NCBI GenBank assembly: GCA_007258455.2
Contig: VDFB02296606.1
Span: 32,448-96,447, forward strand
Source of the DNA: Sequoia sempervirens
Lineage: Eukaryota > Streptophyta > Pinopsida > Cupressales > Cupressaceae
DNA length: 64,000 nucleotides
Direction of reading: 5' to 3'
The translations under genes and the position numbers were made by a program. A model generated the notes under the pieces. It was not told the origin of the DNA. It searched no databases and was given only the letters and a program-made list of their open reading frames with translations. Below, piece by piece: positions 1 through 10,884 of this stretch. Position 1 is the stretch's first letter; each line of letters opens with the position of its first letter.

Positions 1-850
1 TTTGCATGGTAAAAGTAGAATGCATTCATGATAGGTTACATCTGTAGAGTATTTGTTATAAAATTGGTGAACCATTCATAAAAAATATATATCTTTTCTC
101 ATATTTAGAATGAGTATACTTGAAAAAAAAATCATCATGATCATATAGCCGCATCATCATTTGCATACATTAGAAAGAATTCAATCATCATTTCATCATT
201 CATACATTTGAATCAAATCATTTAACATTCATCATATCATATTTTCCATATCATCTAAAATATTGCATAAATAAAATCTCAAAACTAAATCTCTATCATT
301 ACATTTTCATTCATCCATTAAATCATATCATGTGGCATACAATCATTTAAGATGTCATTTTTCATATCAAAAATCATACATCAATTTATTACCTTATATA
401 TCATTCATCATTTCCATCCATTTACTACATCATATATTTGCATTTACATCGCATATAGTGTATCATTTAAACACATCATATCCATGATCATACATGTAAT
501 TACATCATGAATCCTACATCATCCATACATCATGCATCCATATAACATATATCCATCCATTCATATGCACATCATAAATAGAACATCATATCAAATCATA
601 TCATCATGATCATAAACTACATCCATCACATCATAGAAAAAGGATCATCAAATAGCATATAGAACATAAAATAAAATGCATACATCATAATATCATATAG
701 AACACATAATGCATCAATAAAAATCCACTGCATATCATATAGATTAAAATCACAATGTCAAGTATACAATGATGTCTAAAATGAAAGGAGATATAACCTA
801 AAAAATGGTTGTATATCAAAATAATCAAAGTATACATCACATATTGAATA
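1..850. repeat. CAT/ATCAT-rich low-complexity DNA
   Basis: Very AT-rich DNA in which ATCAT, CATCC and CATATC words recur irregularly throughout, without a clean period. No gene-like reading frame is seen. It lies immediately downstream (minus-strand sense) of the plant-mobile-domain pseudogene, so it may be the 3' non-coding part of that element, but no LTR boundary could be fixed. Confidence 0.5.
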
Positions 851-869
851 TAGCATGGACCATAATCAT

Positions 870-2795
870 GTGTTGCTAGCTCTAGATGGTGTAGGCATCA
901 TAGGATCAGGACCTATACCACCACCAGATGTACTAGGATCTTTCGGATCTCTCCGAAGAGGCTGTGTCACACCTGCACTCACTGTCCTAGAATGTGTCCT
1001 ACTAGATCAAGACTACCTAAATCTCACTCTCTACTCAAGAGGGATGACATCATAATATCTAGATCTATAGTACTCCACCTACCCACCAACATGGGAAACC
1101 TCTCTCATATAATCTACTAAAGAGGTACCATCTTCCAACCGTTGTAATCTCTTGGTTGTAGCCTAAGCACCCTCTACTATAAATATGGCAGTATCCCTCT
1201 CAATAGTCAAAGATGCAATCTGAGCCTATGTTGGCCCTGCTATCTACCTAGCACTATCCCTCTTGGTCGTCAATGCTATAATCTATGACTGTGTCATGGC
1301 CAATTGAGCCTGCACTGAAGATAAAGTCTATGCATGTGACTAGGCCTGTGACTGCATCTGAGCCTGAGTCTACTCTAATAAACCCTAAGTTTAAAGAAGT
1401 TGCTCCTGAACAATCTCTAGTTGCACCTGTAGGTCTACTATCTATAGTTTCTTTGAAACATCCCTCACGGCCTGCCTCTTATGAGGCACTATCTCCTCTG
1501 GCATATCTAATATAGGACCTAACCCACCTGCAATCTCTTCACTATCAAAATCATAATTATCACCATTGCTCTCATCTCCACTATCCTCCTCTTCACCACC
1601 AACACCAACATCAACATCCACCTCAACCTCAACCTCCTCTCTCCTCTACCCATGACCACATGTAATGGAAACATCCTCCTCTACCGGTAATGGATCAAGC
1701 TCATTGAGAATGGTAAGATGCGAAAAAGGATGTAAAGCTAGATACTCAGCATAATCTACTGTAACTGGTGGCTCAACAATATCAAGATGAATGTCCCACT
1801 CAAGCAATTGCAAGGCCTGAAACTCCTAGATAGCAACATCATATCATAAACCAGGCCCCCAATCTCTAGAATCTGGCTGACGTCAGGCATAATGAGCAAC
1901 ACCCTAAGACATACCCTGAACCATCTTGTACTATCTATACACTTGTCTGATCAAAAATCTCTCTAGTACCCAATGAGTCTAACCAATCAGTATCATTGAC
2001 TGACATAGAAAAGGCACCTGAATAACATCCTCATCCCAGTGCTCACAATCTAGGTATGGATGGCATGTCACAGACTCTATATCGTCGATCACTCTCCTCC
2101 AATACTCTAACTTACCAAGTTAGGACTAAGTAAGTCAGCTAACATATCTGAACACATAGGGTCTCATAGGTGGTCTTTGTCTAACTAGAACTGGATGTGT
2201 AATAGCTATGTTCTCCCATGCCCAAACCTGAAGCAAGGTGACACCGGCTAACAAACTCTAACCTCTAAGATATACAGCTGAATATAAATCATGCTATAAA
2301 TGGGAAAGCATGCACATGCCCCAAGAAAATCTAGTGCCATGAACAACCATACTCTCCAAAACTCATCCCCAACCAATAGAGAATCCCTTAGACCTGCGAT
2401 CAGGACTAAGGAATCCACTAAAGAAACTAGCAAGAACTGAAGGCAAAGTGGCATATGTATCAACCATCTTCTACCATGGAATCCACTCTCCAGCAATATG
2501 CTCATCCTGAAATACCCTCCAAAGATCCTCAGTACCACCCTTCTCTACAAAAATCATAAATGACAGCGTATCCAATGATGGGGAGCTACAAAATCTTCCA
2601 GAAATCCTCTTGGGTGACTGTCATCTCACAGGTAGGAAGGTGAAAGATGTTATGCCCACTATGCCACCTCTCGGCTAGCATTATCAATAGACCCCAATTA
2701 ATCCTAATCTGGGACATGTATAAAAGAGGAGATAGTCTACAACATGTAATAATCGTCGTATCAGGCTAAGCGAACTGAGGTATCAAATCAAATGT
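870..2795 (-). pseudogene. Plant mobile domain (PMD, aminotransferase-like) transposon gene, dead
   Basis: Read on the minus strand, a long frame with one or two shifts gives a plant mobile domain protein, the family of MAIN/MAIL proteins and of many Gypsy- or MULE-associated ORFs. Visible family motifs are LAERWHSGHNIFHLPTCEMT near 2690-2620 (family form: ERW, HTFHLP, GEMT), a WGMCMLSHL-like stretch near 2330-2300, and GVTLLQVWAWENI at about 2252-2215. An acidic DVDVGVGGEEED-type linker follows near 1630-1570, then a glutamine-rich, probably coiled-coil tail with AQ repeats down to about 870. From 2252 downward I count 24 in-frame stops, 18 of them TAG. Known: PMD proteins occur both as host silencing factors and as TE cargo. 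Inferred: this is TE cargo, because of the decay and surroundings. Confidence 0.8.
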
Positions 2796-2956
2796 TCATG
2801 AAAATCACTCTCAAACCTAAAGGTTCTCCAACAACTCCTATCATTAGGAAATTTTCAAAAATTAGTACTTTTTGCCAAATCAAACATCAAGTTATTCTAT
2901 CAAAACTAATCAGCTATTGGTGATACTTTTGAAAAAATCTTACAAGCATCATTTAA

Positions 2957-3142
2957 CCTCACCTATCATGAGGTCAAATCATCAAGAATAATTGAACCTC
3001 GCCTATCATGAGGTCAATAATCAAAGCATCAAATTAGCCTCACCTATCACATGAGGTTCATCAATCAAACTATAATTATTCCTCACCTATCATAAGGACA
3101 ATTATAATCAATCAAACATCAGACTTCACCTATCATGAGGTC
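2957..3142. repeat. Array of five 19-bp imperfect hairpin units, about 40-43 bp period
   Basis: The unit CCTCACCTATCATGAGGTC occurs at 2957-2975 and, with small changes, at 2997-3015, 3038-3057, 3081-3099 and 3124-3142. Each unit is an inverted repeat (CCTCA...TGAGG around CCTATCA), and start-to-start spacing is 40, 41, 43 and 43 bp. The sequence between units is AT-rich and not conserved. Confidence 0.8.
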
Positions 3143-3239
3143 GAACATTACATATTTGATCAAGATAATCAATTAAATCAAACCAATGGCTAACATAATT
3201 GAAAATCGATAAAATCAAAGACAAATTTGACAAACTTCA

Positions 3240-3620
3240 TCAAACTGACATGGATGTGCTAAAACAGGCATTCAAAGTGCTAAAACATGACATGCACCAT
3301 TTCATCAGTGGAAAATGCTACTACAGACGGTCAAAGCGCCATAACTAAAAAAGTGTTATTCTACTTGGTCTATGCACTAAAACTTTGGGTCAAAGCACTA
3401 AAAATATCAAAGCGCTAAAACAGGAGGCTTACATGCTAAACAATCTGACCTATGCACGAAAATTGTAAAAGTGCTAATCTATCCTACTAACACACTAACA
3501 TAGTGATCCTAAGTGCTAATCTTTTCAAAGCACTAATCTATCCTAGAGAAGCACTAAAACAGAGCTCCTAAGTGCTAAAATCTTAAAAAGCGCTAAAATA
3601 GTAACTAAAAGTGCTACAAT
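3240..3620. repeat. Degenerate GTGCTAA/GCACTAA short repeats
   Basis: About fifteen or more copies of a word of the form AAGYGCTAAAA or AAGCACTAA recur at irregular spacings of roughly 15-35 bp. Examples are near 3257, 3278, 3395, 3411, 3469, 3509, 3530, 3549, 3571, 3590 and 3608. It follows the hairpin array directly. No protein-coding frame is supported. Confidence 0.6.
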
Positions 3621-3624
3621 AAAA

Positions 3625-5410
3625 TTTAAGACTAAAAGAATTTTAAAATTAAAAATCTATAACAAAACAAAAAAATGCATGAAAAATGATGTAAAGACAT
3701 GAAATACGAGGAGATGAATGGTACATACCGAAGGTCTGTAGGTGGTCGGTCGCTGGTGACATTGTACATGCTCGAACCAGTGGGTGTGATAGGGAATCAA
3801 CATCTCACTGCAAGTGGCACAAAAAGATCTCTCACAAATTTTTCAGAAGTCAAATGCACAAATGAGTGTGAAAATGACCCTTTTCACCTTGTATAGGTTA
3901 TTAAAGGAGGGATTTTTGGTGGGATACTTAAATAAATTTTTTAGGAGATTAATTCAAAAGCATCTTGAGGTAAATTTCTACATCAATTATCACAAGATAA
4001 ATTATTTCATCACTAAATATTCATTAAATCTACATCAAAATCATTGAAAAATCAAAAAAATCAAAAAATCATCAATTTATCTCCTGAGGAGGCATATATC
4101 TATCAATCACCTGAAAATCATGTCTGGGGCACACTAAATTTTTTTGTCATTGATACTAGCAGCAGCAGCAAAATTTTCTTTGAAGCAATGCGTAAACACA
4201 TCACTTCAAAGAGGGGAAAAATGTATACACCTAAAAATGGTTTGGAGAATATAATTAATTAAATATGATTTATTTGATTAATTAATCCTAAATTCATCTA
4301 CTTAGTAAATAAATAGAAATATTTATTTATATTAAGTTCGCTATTAATTCTTTTATTTTATCATATTATTTTCCTCTTAATTAAATAAGCAAAATTAAAT
4401 ACTTTTTTTTATTTAATTATTATCATTATTATTTCTTCTATACTTTATCCATTAAATTCTATCTTAAATTAAAATACACAACTTTGATAATTTGTATAAT
4501 TTAATTATCTTATCATATTTCCTCTTAATTAAATAAAGATATCCTAAAGATTTATTTAATTATCATATTCCTCTTTATTAAATAAACAAATATCAAATAT
4601 TTGTTTAATCTTCCTATTTTTCTAAATTTGAATAAATCAAAAATATTCAAATAAAGGAATAAATCAAATATTCCTCTATTCATTGACCAATAAAATTAGA
4701 TTTTTCAATCTAATTAACTAAACTAACATTCACGGGAAAGCTTCGGGGACAAACTTGCAGGAAATCCTCTCAATCTTCTTCCTCTAATCTTTCCCATCAC
4801 CTTTCCTGATGTTTTCATGGGGAGGAACAATCCCCATGATGATCTCAATCTCCTCAATCTCTCACCACTCAAATCTCAAGATTTAATCTGGGCCTCTATT
4901 GTGTTACCCCTGTGCAAATGTGTTGCCAAAAATCTATATATACAACCTTCTAAAGCATGAAAATGATCTGAGAAAATCCCAATTTATGCAAACTTACTAT
5001 ACAGGAATAGGTATTCATAGCAATCAGGCAATCAATTGACCATAGCAATAGCAATAGAATAAGCATCATAGTATCATAGCATTAGTAGATTTCATATCAC
5101 GGCAGCATTTTAGTTTTTTTTACTATGGCTTTCATTCATCAATTTCCATGTCAGAATAGTTTACAGTATCTTCATACCACTTAGAAATCATTAGCAATCA
5201 TCACATCATTGCATTTAGCATCCATTCCATTCTCTAGATAGGAATTTTAAGCAGTTACAGTGCTTACAAATTTGAAAGCCTCTATAACTTGATAAATCTT
5301 TGGAGATAGGAGACAATGAGATGCTTTCAAGATTTTATGTGTTTTAAATTAGTTTAATTCATGTTATTTTTGATATAATGTTTCATTAAGAAGTGTTTTA
5401 GTTGTTTTAC
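3625..5410. other. AT-rich non-coding stretch, probable TE leader or LTR debris
   Basis: No coding region recognised. Between 4370 and 4690 a phrase of the form CCTCTTAATTAAATAA recurs (near 4371, 4512 and 4570). One segment forms a hairpin with 10-bp arms AAACAAATAT (4584-4593) and ATATTTGTTT (4597-4606). A TATA-like TCTATATATA lies near 4933. Two short open frames at 3699-4262 show no recognisable domain. The position upstream of the PMD pseudogene and downstream of the truncated gypsy RT suggests element leader or LTR remains, but no LTR pair was found. Confidence 0.35.
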
Positions 5411-5419
5411 TTATTTACT

Positions 5420-5830
5420 TATTCACACTTACACATTCTATCTTCATGACTGACAAGAACTTGATTATATCCTAAATATCCATCCAAAAATGACATCATC
5501 TGGGATCCATTAATAGTTTGCAACACATCATCAAGAGAAGGAAGTGGATAATTATCCTTCTCTAAGGCCTTATTTAGATTCCTAAAATCAACACACAATC
5601 TAATCTCACCTTTTTCTTGCATATAAGAACCAAATTAGCAACCCAAGTGGAATGTCGTACTGGGAAGATTATTCTTGTGGACAAGAGATTTTGTACTTCC
5701 TTGAAAATCAAGGGTTCAATTAAGGCATTGACGGAGCATTGCCTTTGGTGAAAAGGCTTTGATTTTTGCTTCAAAGGTATGGTATGCATGATCATTGAAG
5801 CAACAAAAGTCTTCAAATCCTCATAGCCCT
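5420..5830 (-). pseudogene. Gypsy reverse transcriptase N-terminal part, truncated
   Basis: Two overlapping minus-strand frames joined by a frameshift near 5600 encode the start of the RT. Blocks seen are VNALIEPLIFKEVQ, LLSTRIIFPVRHSTW, IRLCVDFRNLNKA, KDNYPLPSLDD and MMSFLDGYLGYNQV. The first catalytic aspartate (SFLDG) is present. The normal SGYNQ is changed to LGYNQ. The sequence ends 15-20 residues later, near 5420, so the YxDD motif is missing. Confidence 0.85.
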
Positions 5831-7256
5831 AAGCAATTGTTGCAATCTCTTCCTTCAGCACCTTAATAATTTTATCTCTAATTTCCTCGGAGCAAGTTTT
5901 TCCTATATACACATTCCTTTATAGACCTGAATCAGCCAATTTGATTGCTTCATACTTCTCTCCATCACTTTCTATTGGCACCCTTTCATGAGCCTAAGGA
6001 TCAGAGTCAAAGATCCTTTCCAAGGCTACCATTCCCTTTGGAATGTTTTTGTTTTTCAAGTTGAGTCTCCCTTCTGTATCACAATTCTCAAGATCCCAAT
6101 CTCCCTAGTCTCTTTCTAATTCATCAATTATTTGTCCCTCAAAGACATTTGAACTTTCCAAGAAGGAAAGTATATGTTGGTCATCATCAAAGACCTAAAA
6201 AATTTTAGACATTATCTGGGACAGTTGGGATTGACACTAACTCCACCGAGAATCTCTTCAACTTGGAGTCTTTTATAGGTTCCAAAGTGTTGGCAGTGAC
6301 AATGAGTGCATCAGTAATATGGTTCTCTTCCCTAGGAATCAAAGTGATTCAAAAAGTGTCAAAATCTTCAATCAAATTCCAAACTCTATTCCTATATGCA
6401 GCCAATCTTTTGTTGTGACTGGTGTATTGACTGCAGACTTGTTTAACAATAACTTCAAAATCTCCCATAACCATGAGGGTTGTAACCTTCTTCTAATGAG
6501 AAAACATCATTCCTCGAGTCAATGCTTCATATTTTTCCACATTGTTTGTGCAACCAAATTGCAACCTATAAGATGCAAAATATTTCTTCCCTTTTAGGTT
6601 GGTTAGTTCAATCCCCACCCCACTCCCTAATTTAGACTTGGAGCCATCAAATTTAAGACTCCACAATTGATCAAGATCTACGATTTCTTTCTTCTTTGGG
6701 ACTACAGGTCATTGGTAGCTAGAAGTGGGTGGTGGTTCAGACTAGTGTTGGTTATCTAGATTTAAAGGCCGTTGTGAACAATGTTTATTAGAAGATTCAT
6801 CTAGATTCAAAACCTATTTAAGAACCATTTTTTGAACCTCTTCCTGGATCACTTCACAATTTAGTATATTTTCATCAAATCCTTAGGCATTGGAAGGTTA
6901 TCTGGGACAGGTCTAAGAAACAAATACTAATATTCCTTAGTCTTTCTTTGGAGATCAGAGCATAGAACCTGAGTCTGCTCAAGTTGAGAAGGATCTTCCT
7001 CTTGAGTGAGACTAGCTCTTGTTGGGATGGTGGCATCCCTAGCTTCAAATGAAAATTTATTGGTGGGTACTTGGGTTTGGCATTCACAAGTTTCCTTAGC
7101 CTAGAAACTATGGTTCAAAATATCTATGCAAGGTTGACACATCAACTCAGAATGATTCGGATAATGAATCCTACACCAATTGGGGAGAAACAAATTCCAT
7201 AGATTAGCCTCTTCTCCCAGAACTAACCTATCTTGTTACAAATTTTTATTTAGAAG

Positions 7257-7770
7257 TTATTGGTTGACCATGGTCATTGGGTCACTATTTTTTAAACGTA
7301 GTGAATCATCATAATTGAGCATTAAGAAGGTCATGATTTCCTCCCTCTTGTAGACTCCTATCTTAGTTCTGAAGTAAGCGACTTCATTAGGAGTATCGTA
7401 TTCAGTGATCATGTGTTTGAGCCTAGGCTCACTCTCAATCCTGATTTGTGTTGCTACCCCTTTCCATGGTAGCCACATATGTGAGAAATCTATGGACAAA
7501 TATCCTTCAATGCTCTTCATTAGGTCTCGTCTTAGGAGCATGTCATATGTTTATGGGATATCAGCCACTTAGATATAAGTTTGGATCCTTGGGTCAAACA
7601 CAACTTGTACATGAATATTTTTTGGTTCCCCTACCACATTGCTTTCATTTTTATCCAACTAAATCACCTTTTTATTATTCTAAAGAGGACTCAAACCTAG
7701 CTTTCTAAAAATGGAGAACGGCATGATGTTACTTGATTCCCCAGAATCCAAGAGGAAATTATGTAGATTC
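7257..7770 (-). pseudogene. Gypsy retropepsin (aspartic protease), decayed
   Basis: The catalytic triplet DSG is intact at 7748-7740, in the context NFLLDSGESSNIMPF. Downstream, after a frameshift and stops, an open stretch at 7541-7257 reads YDMLLRRD, GYLSIDFSHMWLPWKG and then a charged tail. This matches the LxRDW...GYLSID...MxLPW pattern that ends plant gypsy proteases. The Trp of the usual RDW is replaced. It lies between gag and RT as expected for a gag-pol polyprotein. Confidence 0.75.
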
Positions 7771-7914
7771 TTTTCGAAGATCCTTAACCTTAAAAGGAAA
7801 GGTGGGGTCCCTGTCTTACCTTTTTACACGGCTGCATTCATTTCATTTGTGGGAGTCACCTTATTTTTCCCTTTAGACCTATCTACCTCCTCCAGGGCTC
7901 TCAACACAATTTCT

Positions 7915-9764
7915 TATTGAGTAGGGAACCACTTCATAATGTCAAAGAATGACAATGAAGTATTTTTCTTTTGCATCTCTGCAATAAAATAAAACTCCAT
8001 ACCATTTTTCAATGGATACTTAGGAATAAAAGGTGGGTTACCTTTATTTTTAGATTTAGGTGGCCCCTTTGGTGGTGGCAGGAAGTTATTCGCATTTTGA
8101 TTAGGTGGTACCATGGTGTTAGGAGGGGAAGATGTAGTAAATGGCCCTTTGCTTTGATTCCTAAGGAAATGACCTCCCTTGGATTGGAAGGCCTGAAGAT
8201 CGTATATGTCTTCTACTGACTCATTTTTTGTTTGGCTAGGGAATGGAAGTTCTTCATCAAAGATTTCATAAGCCATGGTAGTATTTGTGGATCCACTAGA
8301 ATTTTTAAAAGCACCTTACAATGGAGCATCAACCTATGTAATCTTGAATATCTTCTCCATTTCTGGGTTGTTAACTTCAGAATGAGTTGCAGTGTCATGC
8401 AACCTACACCAATTAGTCTATTATTTTTGGACCTCTAGTTGTATCCCATATTTTTATTTTGGTAATTTTGGTTAGGAGAATTTTGGCTTTGGAAGTTCCT
8501 CTAATTCTGATTAGTGTTCTAATTTTGATTGGAGTTCTAGTTGGAGTAACTATCCTGATTAGAATACCCTCCCTAATTTTGATAATTTTGGCTTTGGTTC
8601 TAAGGGGGGTTGTATCTAAGTTGAGCCATATCATTGGAAATTTGAGATAGAGTCTTCTTCAAAGTTTTCATTTCATTATTCAGTTGAATATTTCATTCAC
8701 TTTGCGTAAACTTCACAACATATGGTTGACTAACAGGACTTGACCCTCCAACTTGATTATGGTAGTTTTGTGATTGCTAGGAGGAATCCTGAGCCCCATT
8801 AGTGAATAATGGTAGGGGAGGTGGGGTTTGTAACTCAATCATGGGTCCATATTGGGAATAAGACATCCCTGGGATATATTAAACAAAGAAGTTGGATTAG
8901 GCATTTGATATCCTATGGGAGGAAGAACTCCTAAACTCCTTGTTTGTAAGCTTATTTTTTGTTGCAATTTAATGGCCAGGTGATAGACTATGGATAGGGA
9001 GTCAATGCCAGTTGGCAGGTAAGTCTTTTGTAAGAATAATCTAATTAAGGGATCTATGGGCCTTAAATATGCCAAAATGGAAATATTTTTTGCAACCAAG
9101 GATCCTACAACCTTCGTTACATCCTCTGGAATCTTGTGTTAAACAATGGTAATGGTTCATGGGTTTCCTTTCTTATGGTATAAAACTGGTGATACAAAAT
9201 AGTAGGGTCTACATAGACCCGAAACTAATTGATGAAGGAATTTTCTAAGTTTGTCCAACTCAAAAGAGACCCCTAGGGAAATTTTTGATACCAATTGTAT
9301 GCCATGTCACCCAAATATTAGGGGAATAACCTACATACAACATCATGGTGGGCTATTTGGGCACAAGTACAGGCATCTTTAAATGCATGTATGTGCTCTT
9401 CAACACTTCTTGATTCTCTGTGCATATATTTGGGATAGAATCTCTTAGGATTCTTAGGCATCTCATGCATACCACCAAGGATAGCCCCTAGTAGAGAAGG
9501 GTTATTCATGAAGAAATCCATGGGTGGCCATGGGGCTAGTTGAGCTAGTTGTGGAATGGGTGGATTTGGTTGCTCAGGCGGTACAGGTGGATTTGATGGA
9601 AACCCAGGTGGAGTAACTGATGGTGACAATGGTGGAATCAAAACTATATGGGCTTGGGGTTTGTACCTGATAGGGGTTTGGAGTTCAACCAATGGTTCTA
9701 GAATCTCAGAGGATCTAAGAACTCTTTTAAACCTTTTTGGTGAGAATGACCCAATTCAAGCCAT
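7915..9764 (-). pseudogene. Gypsy gag, decayed
   Basis: The apparent start is an ATG at 9764-9762, with a TGA two codons later. A proline-rich N-terminal part (9690-9540) is followed by the retrotransposon gag core: FxPKYMHRESRSVEEHIHAF near 9440-9370, then a WYQKFP-type block near 9300. An asparagine/glutamine-rich segment of SNQN-like repeats follows near 8620-8440. The region then runs through a WCRLHDTATHSEV-like segment near 8400-8370, the position where such gags carry a zinc knuckle, toward the protease. Several stops replace Q and W codons. Gag would package element RNA. Here no intact product is possible. Confidence 0.75.
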
Positions 9765-9769
9765 TTTTC

Positions 9770-10880
9770 CCTCAGGCCCTCCTTCTAGTGCCAAATCTAT
9801 TGATGGTCAAAATAGCACAGCAACATTGAAAAAAATATTTCTATCATATTTCTCCTTAAAAAGATAATTGATCTAAAACCATCTATCTTCCAAGGTCTTG
9901 GTAGTTATTTCTCAATTGTGCTCGTGTAATTCAGTGGAAAATGCAACTATAATATTTAAGGGGTCTTTTCTTGTATAAAGGAATACAAACTACATCTTAT
10001 CAATTAACCTAAGTTGGGGGTATAAATAAATAGAAAAATATATAATAGGGCTTCAAAACAACAAATAATGAATGTACACTTCTTCACATCCAAACATATA
10101 CCTTAACAATGAGTGTTTCTTCAACTAACAAGAATGATAACATGATACAATCCATAGCATAACCTACACCATTGCATACATTCATAGTACAAAATCCAAT
10201 AATCACAACCATTAATCAAAAATTTAATTCAAGATTGAAACACATCACCCACTCATTGCTAAAATCATATCAATAGACATAAATGAATTCCATTCATAGA
10301 TAATTCAATGAAATAATCTCAGATTTGGTTTCCCCTATTGATTTGCATCAAATAGAAAACAATTAGGAACAACATTCACTGGAATATGGATGATTATGAT
10401 ACATTAACATTATCATTGAGATCCAAACTTGAAAATAACATGAAATTCTATAAAAAGTGTAAAAGTATCTAAGTACAACAGAGTTTTCAAAGTATCTTGA
10501 CTAAAATTCATAAAATCCAAAGACAATGATCACTATCTACTATCTTATCAAGTGGCTAATCCTTCTTCAATCATCCAACCTTTTCCAAATGGAGCCTAAA
10601 TTTACATATAGGGAAACCATGAAAAAATTTCTCTCAATCAAAATTGAGATCCACTAATCAAGGAACTAGAACTACATGAGGTGACTTTACTGGTCGATCT
10701 TTATTTCAATAGTTTATGGCTTTGTCATCCAAAATTTGACGCCCAAGAGGAAGGTAGAACTGTTGGATGAGATCTACAATCAAACTCATGTAATAACCTT
10801 GCAAAAGAGGAGAGAAAATATAGTTCTCCACCAAGAACAGATCATTCTATTGCTAGCTCATTCTTGTGTTTCTTACTCAA
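9770..10880 (-). other. Non-coding spacer between gypsy gag and the long unknown ORF
   Basis: AT-rich, with no coding potential. On the minus strand a TTTGGCACTAGAAGGAGGGC segment lies about 20 bp before the gag start. It could be a primer-binding or leader remnant, but this is a guess. The rest may be a decayed 5' LTR/leader or the 3' flank of the upstream ORF. Nothing else is recognised. Confidence 0.35.
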
Positions 10881-10884
10881 GAAG

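Larger units (their letters stand above)
5420..9764 (-). mobile_element. Ty3/gypsy retrotransposon relic, gag-protease-RT, truncated inside RT
   Basis: Minus-strand gypsy internal region in the order gag (9764 to about 7915), retropepsin (about 7770-7257), then reverse transcriptase (about 5830-5420). The RT stops abruptly just after its first catalytic block, so the YxDD block, RNase H and integrase are absent. No flanking LTR pair was identified. Frameshifts and in-frame TAG/TGA/TAA codons occur throughout, so it is dead. Gene order and motifs are standard for plant Ty3/gypsy. Placement below that level is not claimed. Confidence 0.85.

Noticed and set aside
2957..3142. CRISPR array
   Set aside because: Regular palindromic repeats with spacers, but the context is plant TE DNA with no cas genes, spacers are AT-rich repeats, and the units vary.
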